A stretch of DNA of 10,609 nucleotides from an uncultured Clostridia bacterium (GTDB taxonomy: Bacteria; Bacillota; Clostridia; Christensenellales; Borkfalkiaceae): positions 1-10,609 of the forward strand of contig CANPZH010000047.1 of assembly GCA_947589335.1 (NCBI GenBank), in the 5' to 3' direction. The notes beneath the pieces were generated by a model, which was not told the origin of the DNA, made no database searches, and worked only from the letters and a program-made list of their open reading frames with translations. The translations under genes and the position numbers were made by a program. The stretch's first letter is position 1. Each line of letters starts with the position of its first letter. Of this stretch, positions 1 to 6,907 are shown one piece after another.

Positions 1-81
1 GGCGACGTGATGGCATTCTATTGCGGCGGCGACTGCGCTCCCCTCGGCAGACTCAACTACGCTTACCGAATGGCTTACTGA
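1..81 (+). CDS. 3' end of a paralogue of the downstream GH71/99-like lipoprotein (partial)
   Basis: Only the last 26 codons and a TGA stop are in the window. The encoded tail (starting GDVMAFYCGGDCAP, ending YRMAY) is identical to the C-terminus of the next gene. At DNA level bases 1-77 match 2132-2208 exactly; the copies part at the third base of the last codon (TAC here, TAT there) and at the stop (TGA here, TAA there). The simplest reading is a tandem duplicate of the GH71/99-like lipoprotein gene, with this tail being the end of its CBM9-like domain. The next gene starts 16 nt after this stop, so the two are probably co-transcribed. Whether the rest of the gene is equally similar cannot be seen. 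A duplicated fragment or an assembly error remains possible. Confidence 0.8.
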   Translation, partial: GDVMAFYCGGDCAPLGRLNYAYRMAY

Positions 82-82
82 A

Positions 83-89
83 AAGGAGG
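83..89 (+). promoter_or_regulatory. Ribosome binding site for the TTG start at 98
   Basis: AAGGAGG lies 8 nt upstream of TTG at 98-100. This spacing, and the Lys-Lys-hydrophobic signal peptide that follows directly, fix TTG as the start codon. No in-frame ATG sits closer to this site; the first is codon 5, at 110. The site overlaps the region just after the upstream stop, which fits translation from a shared transcript. Confidence 0.85.
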
Positions 90-97
90 CGCCGATT

Positions 98-2212
98 TTG
101 AAAAAACTGATGTCAATTTTACTTTCGATGCTGATGATGACGGCGATGTTTGCCGCATGCGGCGAGACGCCGGATCCCGATCCCGGTCCCGTCGATCCCG
201 GCCCCGTCGGTCCCGGTCCCGATCAGCCCGGGGACGACGATCCCGTGCCTCCCGCGGAGTACGTCTACGGAGACGAACACGCGGACGAGTACGACGGGAG
301 CTACACCGAGAGCCTGCTTGCCCTCGGAGAGCAGGACTTCACGCGGAGCCAGCTCTCGGGCACGGACGCGCTCGGCAGGGAGAAGAAGACGGACAGCGGC
401 GACCGTGACGGCAGATACGTCGGCATCTTCTACTTCATGTGGCTGAACGAGGGCAACCGCCCGTACGACATCTCCAAGATGCTCGAAGAGTACGGGGAGT
501 TCAACCTTGAGGGGAGCCCGCTCTGGGCGCTCCCGGGCAGTCCCGCGTACGACGAGAGCATCTCCCCGCTGTATGCCTTCCACTACTTCGAGGAGCCGCT
601 CTACGGCTACTATGCCTCGACGGACAAATGGGTCATCATGCGGCATTTGGAGCTGCTTTCGCAGGCAGGGGTCGACTTTTTGTATCTCGACTTCACGAAT
701 GCGAACTCGGGCAATCCCGAAGCTCAGCCGAACAACATCTATCCCGAAGCGACGTTTGCGCTGATGGACAGCATTCTCGAGCTCCAGGCAAAGGGGATCG
801 AGGCGCCGAAGATCGTTCCGATGGTCTGCAATCCCGATACGGGGAGCGACCAACGGCGCGGGAACGTCGTCGAATGGGTATATGCCAACTATTACGCGAA
901 GGATAACTTCAAATACCGCAGCTGTTGGTTCACGGCGGACGAGGAGCACAACCCCGGCGGGAAGCCGCTTCTCATTACCTACACGATAGACCGCAACCTG
1001 TTCAAGAACAAGGCCGCCTACGACGCGTTCTGGTTCCGCAAGGTCGTATGGCCCACGCAGGTCCGCCCGGACAGCTATAAAGACGGATTCCCTTGGATGG
1101 ATTACTCCCTCCCGCAGGCGGATTACGACGGCGTGATGAACGTCTCCGTCGCACAGCACATCGACGGTCACTGGTCGTCTACCGCCTATCTTGCGGAGCA
1201 CCGCGAGGAGTACAACTACACCTATCGCGGCAGAGGGGCGATCGGGACGAAGAGATACGCCTACGAGACGGACGAGATCGAAGACGCCAACCTCGGACTC
1301 AACTTCTCGGAGCAGTGGGAGAACGTGATCGCGACCCGCGGAACGGACAAAGAGCCGTGGATGGTCTCGGTGACGGGTTGGAACGAATGGATCGCACAGA
1401 AGTACAACTTCGAAAAAGTGGCGACGTTCGTCGATACCTTCAGCATTGCCTTCTCCCGCGACGCGGAGATGATGCGCGATTCCGTCGGCTATGCCGATAC
1501 CTACTACATGTTGCTCGCGACGAACGCCGCCCGCTACAAGCAGAAAGACGTCGTGAAGAATTCCGCGACGGCGATGTGGCAGAAGCAGACGATCGCCCTC
1601 GGGACGCTCTCCTCTTGGGAGGGTGTGAAGGCGAAGTATGTCGACTTCAAGGGCGACGCGATGGCGCGGAACAAGGCGAGCGTCGGCAGCGTTTACACCT
1701 ATACCGACGATTCCGCCCGCAACGACATCGAGTATGTGAAGATCGCGAACGACGAGGAGAATCTCTACGTTCTCGTCACGACGAAGGAGAACATCACGCC
1801 CTACGAAAGCGGCGACGAAGGTTGGATGAATCTGTATCTTTCGACGGGCGCAAGGAACGGTTGGGAGAACTACAACTTCGTCATCAACCGTCATCCGAAC
1901 GGCGGGAAGACGTCGATCGAGGCGCTCTCGACGGACGAAAACGGCAAGATCGTTGCGACGGCTTCGGGCTTCGAGGCGGAGTACTTCACCGAGAACAACC
2001 AGATCGCCTATAAGATCCCGCTCAAAGCGATCGGCGTTACGAGCAAGGGCGAGATCGGGCTCAAGGCATGCGACAACATCTTTGCGAACAAGAAGACGGA
2101 GAAGAACGACGGCGTGGGCGTTTATGAATTCGGCGACGTGATGGCATTCTATTGCGGCGGCGACTGCGCTCCCCTCGGCAGACTCAACTACGCTTACCGA
2201 ATGGCTTATTAA
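98..2212 (+). CDS. Lipoprotein, GH71/99-like glycoside hydrolase with CBM9-like C-terminal domain
   Basis: The product has 704 residues. Residues 1-20 form a lipoprotein signal peptide (MKK, hydrophobic core, MFAA before Cys21), so it should be lipid-anchored on the outer face of the membrane. Residues 22-52 are a Pro/Gly/Asp linker with three DPGPV-like repeats. From about residue 105 comes a barrel-like region with GIFYFMW, YGYYASTDKWVIMRHLELL, AGVDFLYLDFTNA and, at 427-431, GWNEW (Glu430). These motifs resemble the GH71/99 and WbsX-like superfamily; I infer the family from motif likeness, and the catalytic residues are not proven. From about 510 to the end is a sandwich resembling family 9 carbohydrate-binding modules (RNDIEYVKIAND, then GWMNLYLST). 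The start is TTG with a good ribosome binding site. It follows a paralogous tail at 1-81 and lies in a carbohydrate-related cluster. The substrate is unknown; an alpha-mannan or other alpha-linked glycan is only a guess from the GH99 analogy. Confidence 0.82.
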   Translation: MKKLMSILLSMLMMTAMFAACGETPDPDPGPVDPGPVGPGPDQPGDDDPVPPAEYVYGDEHADEYDGSYTESLLALGEQDFTRSQLSGTDALGREKKTDSGDRDGRYVGIFYFMWLNEGNRPYDISKMLEEYGEFNLEGSPLWALPGSPAYDESISPLYAFHYFEEPLYGYYASTDKWVIMRHLELLSQAGVDFLYLDFTNANSGNPEAQPNNIYPEATFALMDSILELQAKGIEAPKIVPMVCNPDTGSDQRRGNVVEWVYANYYAKDNFKYRSCWFTADEEHNPGGKPLLITYTIDRNLFKNKAAYDAFWFRKVVWPTQVRPDSYKDGFPWMDYSLPQADYDGVMNVSVAQHIDGHWSSTAYLAEHREEYNYTYRGRGAIGTKRYAYETDEIEDANLGLNFSEQWENVIATRGTDKEPWMVSVTGWNEWIAQKYNFEKVATFVDTFSIAFSRDAEMMRDSVGYADTYYMLLATNAARYKQKDVVKNSATAMWQKQTIALGTLSSWEGVKAKYVDFKGDAMARNKASVGSVYTYTDDSARNDIEYVKIANDEENLYVLVTTKENITPYESGDEGWMNLYLSTGARNGWENYNFVINRHPNGGKTSIEALSTDENGKIVATASGFEAEYFTENNQIAYKIPLKAIGVTSKGEIGLKACDNIFANKKTEKNDGVGVYEFGDVMAFYCGGDCAPLGRLNYAYRMAY
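179..223 (+). repeat. Three 15-bp repeats encoding a DPGPV linker
   Basis: Three in-frame 15-base units (179-193, 194-208, 209-223) encode DPGPV, DPGPV and GPGPD, starting at residue 28, shortly after the lipidated Cys21. The linker probably holds the enzyme away from the membrane and through the wall. Short, nearly identical units of this kind can change in number by slippage. Confidence 0.75.
2132..2208 (+). repeat. Second copy of a 77-bp perfect direct repeat (first copy at 1-77)
   Basis: These 77 bases are identical to bases 1-77 of the window. Both copies are the 3' end of a coding sequence in the same frame. The repeat may extend further left than the window shows. Exact identity at synonymous sites points to recent duplication or gene conversion, not only to selection on the protein. 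Confidence 0.95.
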
Positions 2213-2226
2213 AGCCCATTCTTTCC

Positions 2227-2299
2227 TCCCCCTATACCTCCCGATCGCCCCGTTTTTCGAAGGTTGAAGGGCGTGGGCGAGAGGGACGGTAGGGGAGAG
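2227..2299 (+). other. Imperfect long hairpin between genes 1 and 2
   Basis: The 148 bases between the TAA at 2210 and the gene 2 start region contain a pyrimidine-rich arm (about 2227-2250) that can pair with a purine-rich arm (about 2275-2299). The clearest part is TCGCCC (2245-2250) with GGGCGA (2275-2280), then a GA/GA double mismatch, then TCCC (2239-2242) with GGGA (2283-2286), followed by shorter pairings with bulges. The loop is 24 nt. No T-run follows, so it is not a classical terminator. It could be an RNA-stabilising or processing element between the two coding regions. I see no convincing promoter in this gap. Confidence 0.35.
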
Positions 2300-2353
2300 A
2301 ACACAAGAGGAATAAATTCCGCAAATCTCAGAAGGCGGCATTTATAAAATTTT

Positions 2354-2360
2354 AGGAGGA
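2354..2360 (+). promoter_or_regulatory. Ribosome binding site that sets the gene 2 start at 2367
   Basis: AGGAGGA ends at 2360, directly against an ATG at 2361, which leaves no spacer. A second in-frame ATG at 2367 lies 6 nt downstream and is properly spaced. The second ATG is therefore the likely start and removes two residues (Met-Ile) from the longest reading. Confidence 0.8.
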
Positions 2361-2366
2361 ATGATT

Positions 2367-5300
2367 ATGCAAGTTACAAAGAAACTGAAACTGACGCTTG
2401 CAACCGCGCTCGCGGCATGCTGTTTCGGCACCGCAGTCGCCGGGATCGCAACGGTTTCGAACACAGCTCTTGCGGCTGACGCAACGACCAGCTGGAACTT
2501 CGTCGGTGGCGGCGGCAAGGTTAATGCGCTGATCGGCGCTTCTTCCGGTGTGAACGGCGTGTACTATGGCAGCACCGTTGACATTCTGCAGCAGCCCGGG
2601 AGAACCGCTTATTTCAGCGTTTACTACAACGGTGACCTTGACGGGTGGAACGCACTGACGCTGCAAAACGGAAACCCGGGAAAGATGACCGCTTGGAATT
2701 GGACAATGCCGGGGGAGGCTACTTACAAGGATTATCCTTGGCATTCGTACATTTTCCAGGACGGCACAGGACAAATCTATGAGTCCGCGCGCAAATACGA
2801 AGACGGACATTCCGTCCAAGGGGCGAACTATCAGAAGATCGGCGCGAACTTCGAACTTCATATCGGTACCGGCGCAGACGGAGACGTCTCCTACATCAAG
2901 GAAGTCGGCAAGAAAAATTATATGACCTGGCAGAATGAGCAGGACCTTACCGTTCTTGATTCTGTCACCACGGCCAGCTTCCCGGACGGCTGCTATCTGC
3001 TCGTGAGCGCAACGCTTAAGAACGATACGAGCGTTCGTCCTTCCGCAGTCAGCGACGTCGGACAGATCTACGGCTCCGGTTACACGTTCTCTTCGAGCGA
3101 TGTCTTTAACTGGGAGAAGGATAAGTTCACGAAGGACGCCGTCATGAAGCTCAATGCCGCAACCGCAGACGGCTTTGCAGAGGGCTACAAGCTCGAAGTC
3201 GGCGTCAACGGGCATGCGCTCACCGCAGACCAGTACACGGTCAGCGTGCAGGAGCAGGTCGCGACCGTCACCGTGAAGAAGGAGACCTTGAACGGCCTCA
3301 ATGTGAGTTGGTACGACACCAACACCTTCATCTCCTGCCGCGTGCTCACGAAGGACAGCAAACCCTACGGCGGCGCGGTCATGCCCTGCAAAATGCAGTT
3401 TGAAGATCCCCCTGTCCTCAATACCCCTGCGGATGTTGTTTTGACGGAGAAGAAGCCGATCGAGATGAAGTTCACCTACACCGGTGAAACGGATCTCACG
3501 GCAGATGGCGTGTTCACAGTCGCTTCCTCGCTCAACAATAAGCTGCTCGAAGCAGAAAATCTTGAGCCGGGAAAGGATTTCACCCTTAAAAAGGGCGAGA
3601 ACGGGCAGTACACCGTCACGATCACGCAGGCATTTGTCGACGAAGCTTTTGCAACTCATCAGACGCGCGCATTCTCTATCCGGTTTGGCCGTCATCAGTT
3701 GAACAGCATCTATTATCTCGATGTCGACACTGCGGAGAAAGGTGTCAGAATCCACGAGGGCACGGACTACGTCGCAGGTTCCCTTGTGCAGGATGACTTC
3801 TACACCTCCGCAAACATCATGAAGTTCGCAGAGGCAAGCCTCTCCTCGAGAATTTTCTACGAAAAGCCCGTTCCCGCAGATCAGCCCATCACCGTCGAGT
3901 ACGGATATATCGATCCTACCGTCGAGTGGGTGATGATCTCCTTCATGAACACGAACAAGATCTCCGAGTACTTCTCGAATGAGATCACCACGGCGCAGGG
4001 CAACAAGCTCTCCCAGATCTTCTTCGGCGGCGACAGACACGACTTCCAGAAGTTCGACGGCTGGGCAAGCGACGGCTCCCCGACGAACGTCACCTTCGAT
4101 ATTGCAACGAAGATGAAGAACAACTTCGTCACCGTCGTGCTCGGCGAAAAGGCGGAAGACAGCTACATGGAGATCAACGGCGAGAAGCTTTCCAACAAAC
4201 TCTCCGTCAAGCAGTCCGACTTCCCGGACGGCGTCTACGTCGGTCTCTTCTACAACAACCAGAAGGGCAGCCACTATGAGACGGTCAACACCCACCTCAA
4301 CCCCGTCACGATCACCGCTCCCCAGGCAGACAACGCGTATGCGATGGACCTCGGCGCGGCGACGGACTTCGAGGTCACCCTCGCGACAGCGAGCACGAGC
4401 GGCAAACTCACGATCACCGATGACCGCGGCACGACCCTTCCCGCTTCCGATTACTCCTACGACAGCGCGAGCGGCAAGCTCACGATCAAGGCGAACTACT
4501 TCACGAACAGGCTCTTTGTGAAGCAGGGCGAGATCAGAATTTGGGATACCGAGAAGAAGACGGGTACCGCCTTCAAGATGGCGTTCTCGAACGTCAACCT
4601 TCAGCCCTCGAAAGTGGCGTTCACCACTCCCGGCTCGGGCGACGTGACCTTCGACCTCGGCATCAGCGGCTCCGTCACCGGTATCACCACGAGCGACGAA
4701 CCCATCGCAGATTCCGCTTACACCGTAAACGGCGGCTCCGTCACGATCAAGGCGGCGGCGATCACCGTGTCGAGCGGCATTCAGGAATTCATCGTCCAGA
4801 GCGCGGGCAAGCTCTATCCTTGCTATGTCGACGTCCAGAACTGGGCAGACGGCATCTACAAGACGGGCAACGGCACCGTTGCGAAGGCGGGCGACGGCTA
4901 CAAAGTCACCGGCGCGGCGACCTACGAACTCGAGAAGATCATCGACTTCACGGCAGGTTACTCCATCGGCATCAGCTTCGATAAGATCGGCGCATACTAC
5001 GAGAACGGCCTCGTCGTCTCCAAGGGCGGCAAGTACACCGGCGTACAGCTCAAGTTCTACGATCCTTACACCGCGTACACCCTCCTCGTCGGTCTCTATG
5101 CGAACTACAGCGACGACAACATCTCCACCGCGAACGGTGCGCTGTACATCGACTACCGCATCTCCAACGCGCAGGGCGGCGTCGTGGCGACCGGCAGACA
5201 GGCTTCCCTCCAGGCAAGCAAAGATCATCCTTCCGCAACCGGATTGCAGGCGCTTCAGCTCAAGGAGAACAACGGCGGCTTGCAGATCACTGCGGCAGGC

Positions 5301-5660
5301 AGAGATTTCAACCTCACCCAGGATAACCTGAAGGGCTTCAACCTGGCGGCTTGCATCCTCACCGTCTCCGCGGCGAACGCGACCGACGACTCCGTCGTCA
5401 CCGTCACGATCCTCGACGGCACGGTCGACGTCTACGACAAGCTCAGCGGCGGCAATACCCCCGGTGAGAATCCCGGCGGCAATACCCCCGGCGAGAATCC
5501 CGGCGGCAATACCCCCGGCGAGAACCCCGGCGACGATGAACCCACCGAGCAGAAGAAGGGCTGCGGCAGCGTGATCGGCAGCGGCATCGGCGTAGCGCTT
5601 GCAGTGCTCACCGCGGCGGCAGCGCTCGTAGTCGTCCTTCGCAAGAAGTCTACAAAATAA
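2367..5660 (+). CDS. Large secreted, C-terminally anchored multi-domain surface protein with X2/Ig-like modules
   Basis: The product has 1097 residues from ATG 2367. It begins with a long signal peptide (KKLK, hydrophobic core) probably cut after ALA near residue 35. Three sandwich-like regions of about 200 residues (roughly 36-250, 450-650, 825-1025) alternate with four smaller modules (about 262-326, 365-441, 658-745, 758-825). The small modules carry a pattern like the CBM_X2/Ig-like fold, for example TTLPASDYSY followed by GKLTIKANYF, and ADSAYTVNGGSVTIKAAA. The first two sandwich regions share an FPDGxY strand (SFPDGCYLL, DFPDGVYVGLF), so they look repeated. A stalk of three GGNTPGENP repeats leads to KKGCGS, about 20 hydrophobic residues and the tail LRKKSTK. 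No catalytic motif is visible. A role in glycan or cell-surface binding is inferred from the X2-like modules and the neighbours. GC at third positions is lower in the N-terminal part. Confidence 0.85.
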   Translation: MQVTKKLKLTLATALAACCFGTAVAGIATVSNTALAADATTSWNFVGGGGKVNALIGASSGVNGVYYGSTVDILQQPGRTAYFSVYYNGDLDGWNALTLQNGNPGKMTAWNWTMPGEATYKDYPWHSYIFQDGTGQIYESARKYEDGHSVQGANYQKIGANFELHIGTGADGDVSYIKEVGKKNYMTWQNEQDLTVLDSVTTASFPDGCYLLVSATLKNDTSVRPSAVSDVGQIYGSGYTFSSSDVFNWEKDKFTKDAVMKLNAATADGFAEGYKLEVGVNGHALTADQYTVSVQEQVATVTVKKETLNGLNVSWYDTNTFISCRVLTKDSKPYGGAVMPCKMQFEDPPVLNTPADVVLTEKKPIEMKFTYTGETDLTADGVFTVASSLNNKLLEAENLEPGKDFTLKKGENGQYTVTITQAFVDEAFATHQTRAFSIRFGRHQLNSIYYLDVDTAEKGVRIHEGTDYVAGSLVQDDFYTSANIMKFAEASLSSRIFYEKPVPADQPITVEYGYIDPTVEWVMISFMNTNKISEYFSNEITTAQGNKLSQIFFGGDRHDFQKFDGWASDGSPTNVTFDIATKMKNNFVTVVLGEKAEDSYMEINGEKLSNKLSVKQSDFPDGVYVGLFYNNQKGSHYETVNTHLNPVTITAPQADNAYAMDLGAATDFEVTLATASTSGKLTITDDRGTTLPASDYSYDSASGKLTIKANYFTNRLFVKQGEIRIWDTEKKTGTAFKMAFSNVNLQPSKVAFTTPGSGDVTFDLGISGSVTGITTSDEPIADSAYTVNGGSVTIKAAAITVSSGIQEFIVQSAGKLYPCYVDVQNWADGIYKTGNGTVAKAGDGYKVTGAATYELEKIIDFTAGYSIGISFDKIGAYYENGLVVSKGGKYTGVQLKFYDPYTAYTLLVGLYANYSDDNISTANGALYIDYRISNAQGGVVATGRQASLQASKDHPSATGLQALQLKENNGGLQITAAGRDFNLTQDNLKGFNLAACILTVSAANATDDSVVTVTILDGTVDVYDKLSGGNTPGENPGGNTPGENPGGNTPGENPGDDEPTEQKKGCGSVIGSGIGVALAVLTAAAALVVVLRKKSTK
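5448..5528 (+). repeat. Three 27-bp tandem repeats encoding a GGNTPGENP stalk
   Basis: Units at 5448-5474, 5475-5501 and 5502-5528 each encode GGNTPGENP and differ only by silent changes (GGT/GGC, AAT/AAC). They form a flexible, glycine- and proline-rich spacer just before the membrane anchor of gene 2. Near-identical units make the copy number prone to change between strains and to collapse in short-read assemblies. Confidence 0.95.
5543..5660 (+). other. C-terminal anchor of gene 2: KKGCGS, membrane helix, basic tail
   Basis: The last 38 codons or so run from an acidic spacer (DDEPTEQ) to KKGCGS, then a Gly/Ala/Val/Leu-rich helix of about 20 residues, then RKKSTK. This has the three parts of a protein-sorting signal (short motif, helix, basic end) but lacks LPXTG. 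The Gly-Cys-Gly motif at the membrane edge recalls Cys-containing C-terminal signals such as MYXO-CTERM and Synerg-CTERM. Plain retention by the helix is equally possible from the sequence alone. Confidence 0.6.
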
Positions 5661-5668
5661 CCCCCCCA

Positions 5669-5685
5669 CGGCGTGAATAACGCCG
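5669..5685 (+). other. Small hairpin just after the gene 2 stop
   Basis: CGGCGT (5669-5674) and ACGCCG (5680-5685) form a 6-bp perfect stem with a 5-nt loop, 8 nt after the TAA of gene 2 and just behind a run of seven C (5661-5667). There is no T-run after it. It is the first of two hairpins in this 99-bp gap. Confidence 0.5.
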
Positions 5686-5698
5686 GTTCAGCAAGAAG

Positions 5699-5734
5699 TC
5701 GCCTCTTACTTCGAATCTTCCCTGTAAGAGGCGA
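5699..5734 (+). terminator. Perfect 11-bp hairpin upstream of the gene 3 ribosome binding site
   Basis: Bases 5699-5709 (TCGCCTCTTAC) are the exact reverse complement of 5724-5734, with a 14-nt loop. The next bases, TATTCTTCATTC, are only moderately T-rich, so a strong intrinsic terminator is doubtful. The stem ends 12 nt before GGAGGAA at 5747-5753. It may give partial termination, set mRNA ends between genes 2 and 3, or act as a 5' leader element of gene 3. I did not find a clear promoter in the gap. Confidence 0.5.
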
Positions 5735-5746
5735 TATTCTTCATTC

Positions 5747-5753
5747 GGAGGAA
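5747..5753 (+). promoter_or_regulatory. Ribosome binding site that sets the gene 3 start at 5760
   Basis: GGAGGAA lies 6 nt before ATG 5760, which opens a textbook lipoprotein signal peptide. A longer in-frame reading from ATG 5673 has no ribosome binding site in front of it (a C-run and the small hairpin lie there) and would put 29 extra residues before the signal peptide. Confidence 0.88.
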
Positions 5754-5759
5754 TTTTCC

Positions 5760-6863
5760 ATGAAAAAATTATTCGCGATCCTCTGCAGCATGCTCTTCCT
5801 CTTCGGCGCGGCAGCCTGCGGCACCCAAACCCCGCCCGACGTCGGCGGAGAACAGCCCGGGACGGAACAGCCCGGCGGCGAAAAGGATCCCGGAAAGGAT
5901 CCCGACGGCGACAAGCAGCCTCCCGAAGAGACGCCCGAAGACCCGCCCGCGATCGCCGAGACGCCCCAGCTCATCCGCGACAACAAGATGACGCAGGGCT
6001 TCAACCTCAGCAAACAGCACGACGGCGAACCCGGTTATATCGGCGAGCTCGTCTTCGACGATTCGCAGAAGGGCAAGCTCCACTATTGGGACCTCTGCCA
6101 GTGGAACAGCGGCTACTATCACAAGGTAGACGGCAAGTTCCCCGACGATTACAACATGCTCTACGCCGAAAAGACGGTGGAAAACGGCACCTATACCTGG
6201 CAGGACAGGGCGGGCTCGAAGACCTTCTCCGTCAACCCCGAGAGCGGCGTCTTCTACCTCGGGATCAACGGCTCGAAGGAATACTACGAACGCCGTCCCC
6301 TCAACGAGGGATTCATGACCTACGTCATCAATTTCACCCTCGACGACGAAAAGGAACTGCACGTCTCGAAGATGAAGACCCTCTTCTGCGAGTTCGAGTA
6401 TACCCTCGAAAAGTTCGAGAGGGCCGACTACGCCGACGATCAGGCGCAGTTCGTCATCTACTTCATCCTCCGCAACCGCAACAAGGACAGCAAAGACTAC
6501 ATGCAGTACCTTTGGTTCGGGCTCTATCCCTACGACAACCGCTTTACCTTCGCCCCCGACCATCAGGCGTTCGATACGAACACGACGAGCGGCTTCATCT
6601 ACGGCATCGGCGCGGAGAAGTATCTCCTCGCAAAACCCGAAGTCGGCGTTCAGACCTACTTCATGTTCGACCTCGCACCCTACGCACGGGACGCGCTCGC
6701 CGTCGCACAGTCGCACGGCGCCTTCAAGAATACCTCCTTCGAGGAGATCGAGATCGAGGGCGGCAACATCGGCTGGGAGGTCGGCGGCGCTTACGACGTC
6801 GGTATGACCGTCTCGATGTTCAATCTTTTTGCGGAATACAACGACGGGACCGCAACAGCTTGA
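5760..6863 (+). CDS. Lipoprotein with an unrecognised, probably lectin-like beta-sandwich domain
   Basis: The product has 367 residues from ATG 5760. Residues 1-19 are a lipoprotein signal peptide (MKKLFAILCSMLFLF, GAAA before Cys20), so it should be lipid-anchored outside the cell. Residues 21-65 are a Pro/Gly/Asp/Glu-rich linker. The rest is rich in aromatic residues and alternating strands and ends with GWEVGGAYDVGMTVSMFNLF. A closing strand of this type is common in concanavalin-like jelly-roll domains, which is the basis for suggesting a glycan-binding role. I do not recognise a named family and see no catalytic motif. It follows gene 2 by 99 bp and precedes the GH31 gene, whose promoter overlaps its stop codon. 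Codon 4 is TTA, the only TTA in the gene. Confidence 0.8.
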   Translation: MKKLFAILCSMLFLFGAAACGTQTPPDVGGEQPGTEQPGGEKDPGKDPDGDKQPPEETPEDPPAIAETPQLIRDNKMTQGFNLSKQHDGEPGYIGELVFDDSQKGKLHYWDLCQWNSGYYHKVDGKFPDDYNMLYAEKTVENGTYTWQDRAGSKTFSVNPESGVFYLGINGSKEYYERRPLNEGFMTYVINFTLDDEKELHVSKMKTLFCEFEYTLEKFERADYADDQAQFVIYFILRNRNKDSKDYMQYLWFGLYPYDNRFTFAPDHQAFDTNTTSGFIYGIGAEKYLLAKPEVGVQTYFMFDLAPYARDALAVAQSHGAFKNTSFEEIEIEGGNIGWEVGGAYDVGMTVSMFNLFAEYNDGTATA

Positions 6864-6888
6864 CTCCTTCGGCATTTTCTGATAAAAT
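6860..6888 (+). promoter_or_regulatory. Sigma-A-type promoter for the GH31 gene
   Basis: A -35 box TTGACT (6860-6865, five of six to TTGACA) and a -10 box TAAAAT (6883-6888, five of six to TATAAT) are separated by exactly 17 nt. A TG at 6880-6881 makes it an extended -10. Transcription would begin near 6895, giving a leader of about 20 nt that still contains GGAG (6899-6902). The -35 box overlaps the TGA stop of gene 3 (6861-6863), so the promoter uses coding sequence. In such GC-rich DNA this match is unlikely to be chance. Confidence 0.75.
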
Positions 6889-6907
6889 CAAGCCGTACGG
6901 AGTTGAT

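Noticed and set aside
2343..2350. TATAAAAT as a -10 box for gene 2
   Set aside because: No -35-like sequence lies 16-18 nt upstream, and transcription would start inside or after the ribosome binding site.
2361..2366. ATG 2361 as start of gene 2
   Set aside because: It touches the AGGAGGA site with no spacer; ATG 2367 has the normal 6-nt spacing.
2406..2420. LAAC (residues 15-18) as a lipobox in gene 2
   Set aside because: The sequence matches a lipobox, but hydrophobic residues continue well past the Cys to a better signal peptidase I site after ALA, and the protein has its own C-terminal anchor.
5641..5700. Ten-base direct repeat GCAAGAAGTC at 5641-5650 and 5691-5700
   Set aside because: It is short, one copy is coding and the other is partly in a hairpin arm, and no insertion or mobile-element structure lies between them. 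It is probably chance.
5673..5759. N-terminal extension of gene 3 from ATG 5673
   Set aside because: No ribosome binding site precedes it, it runs through two hairpins, and it would place 29 unrelated residues before a complete lipoprotein signal peptide.
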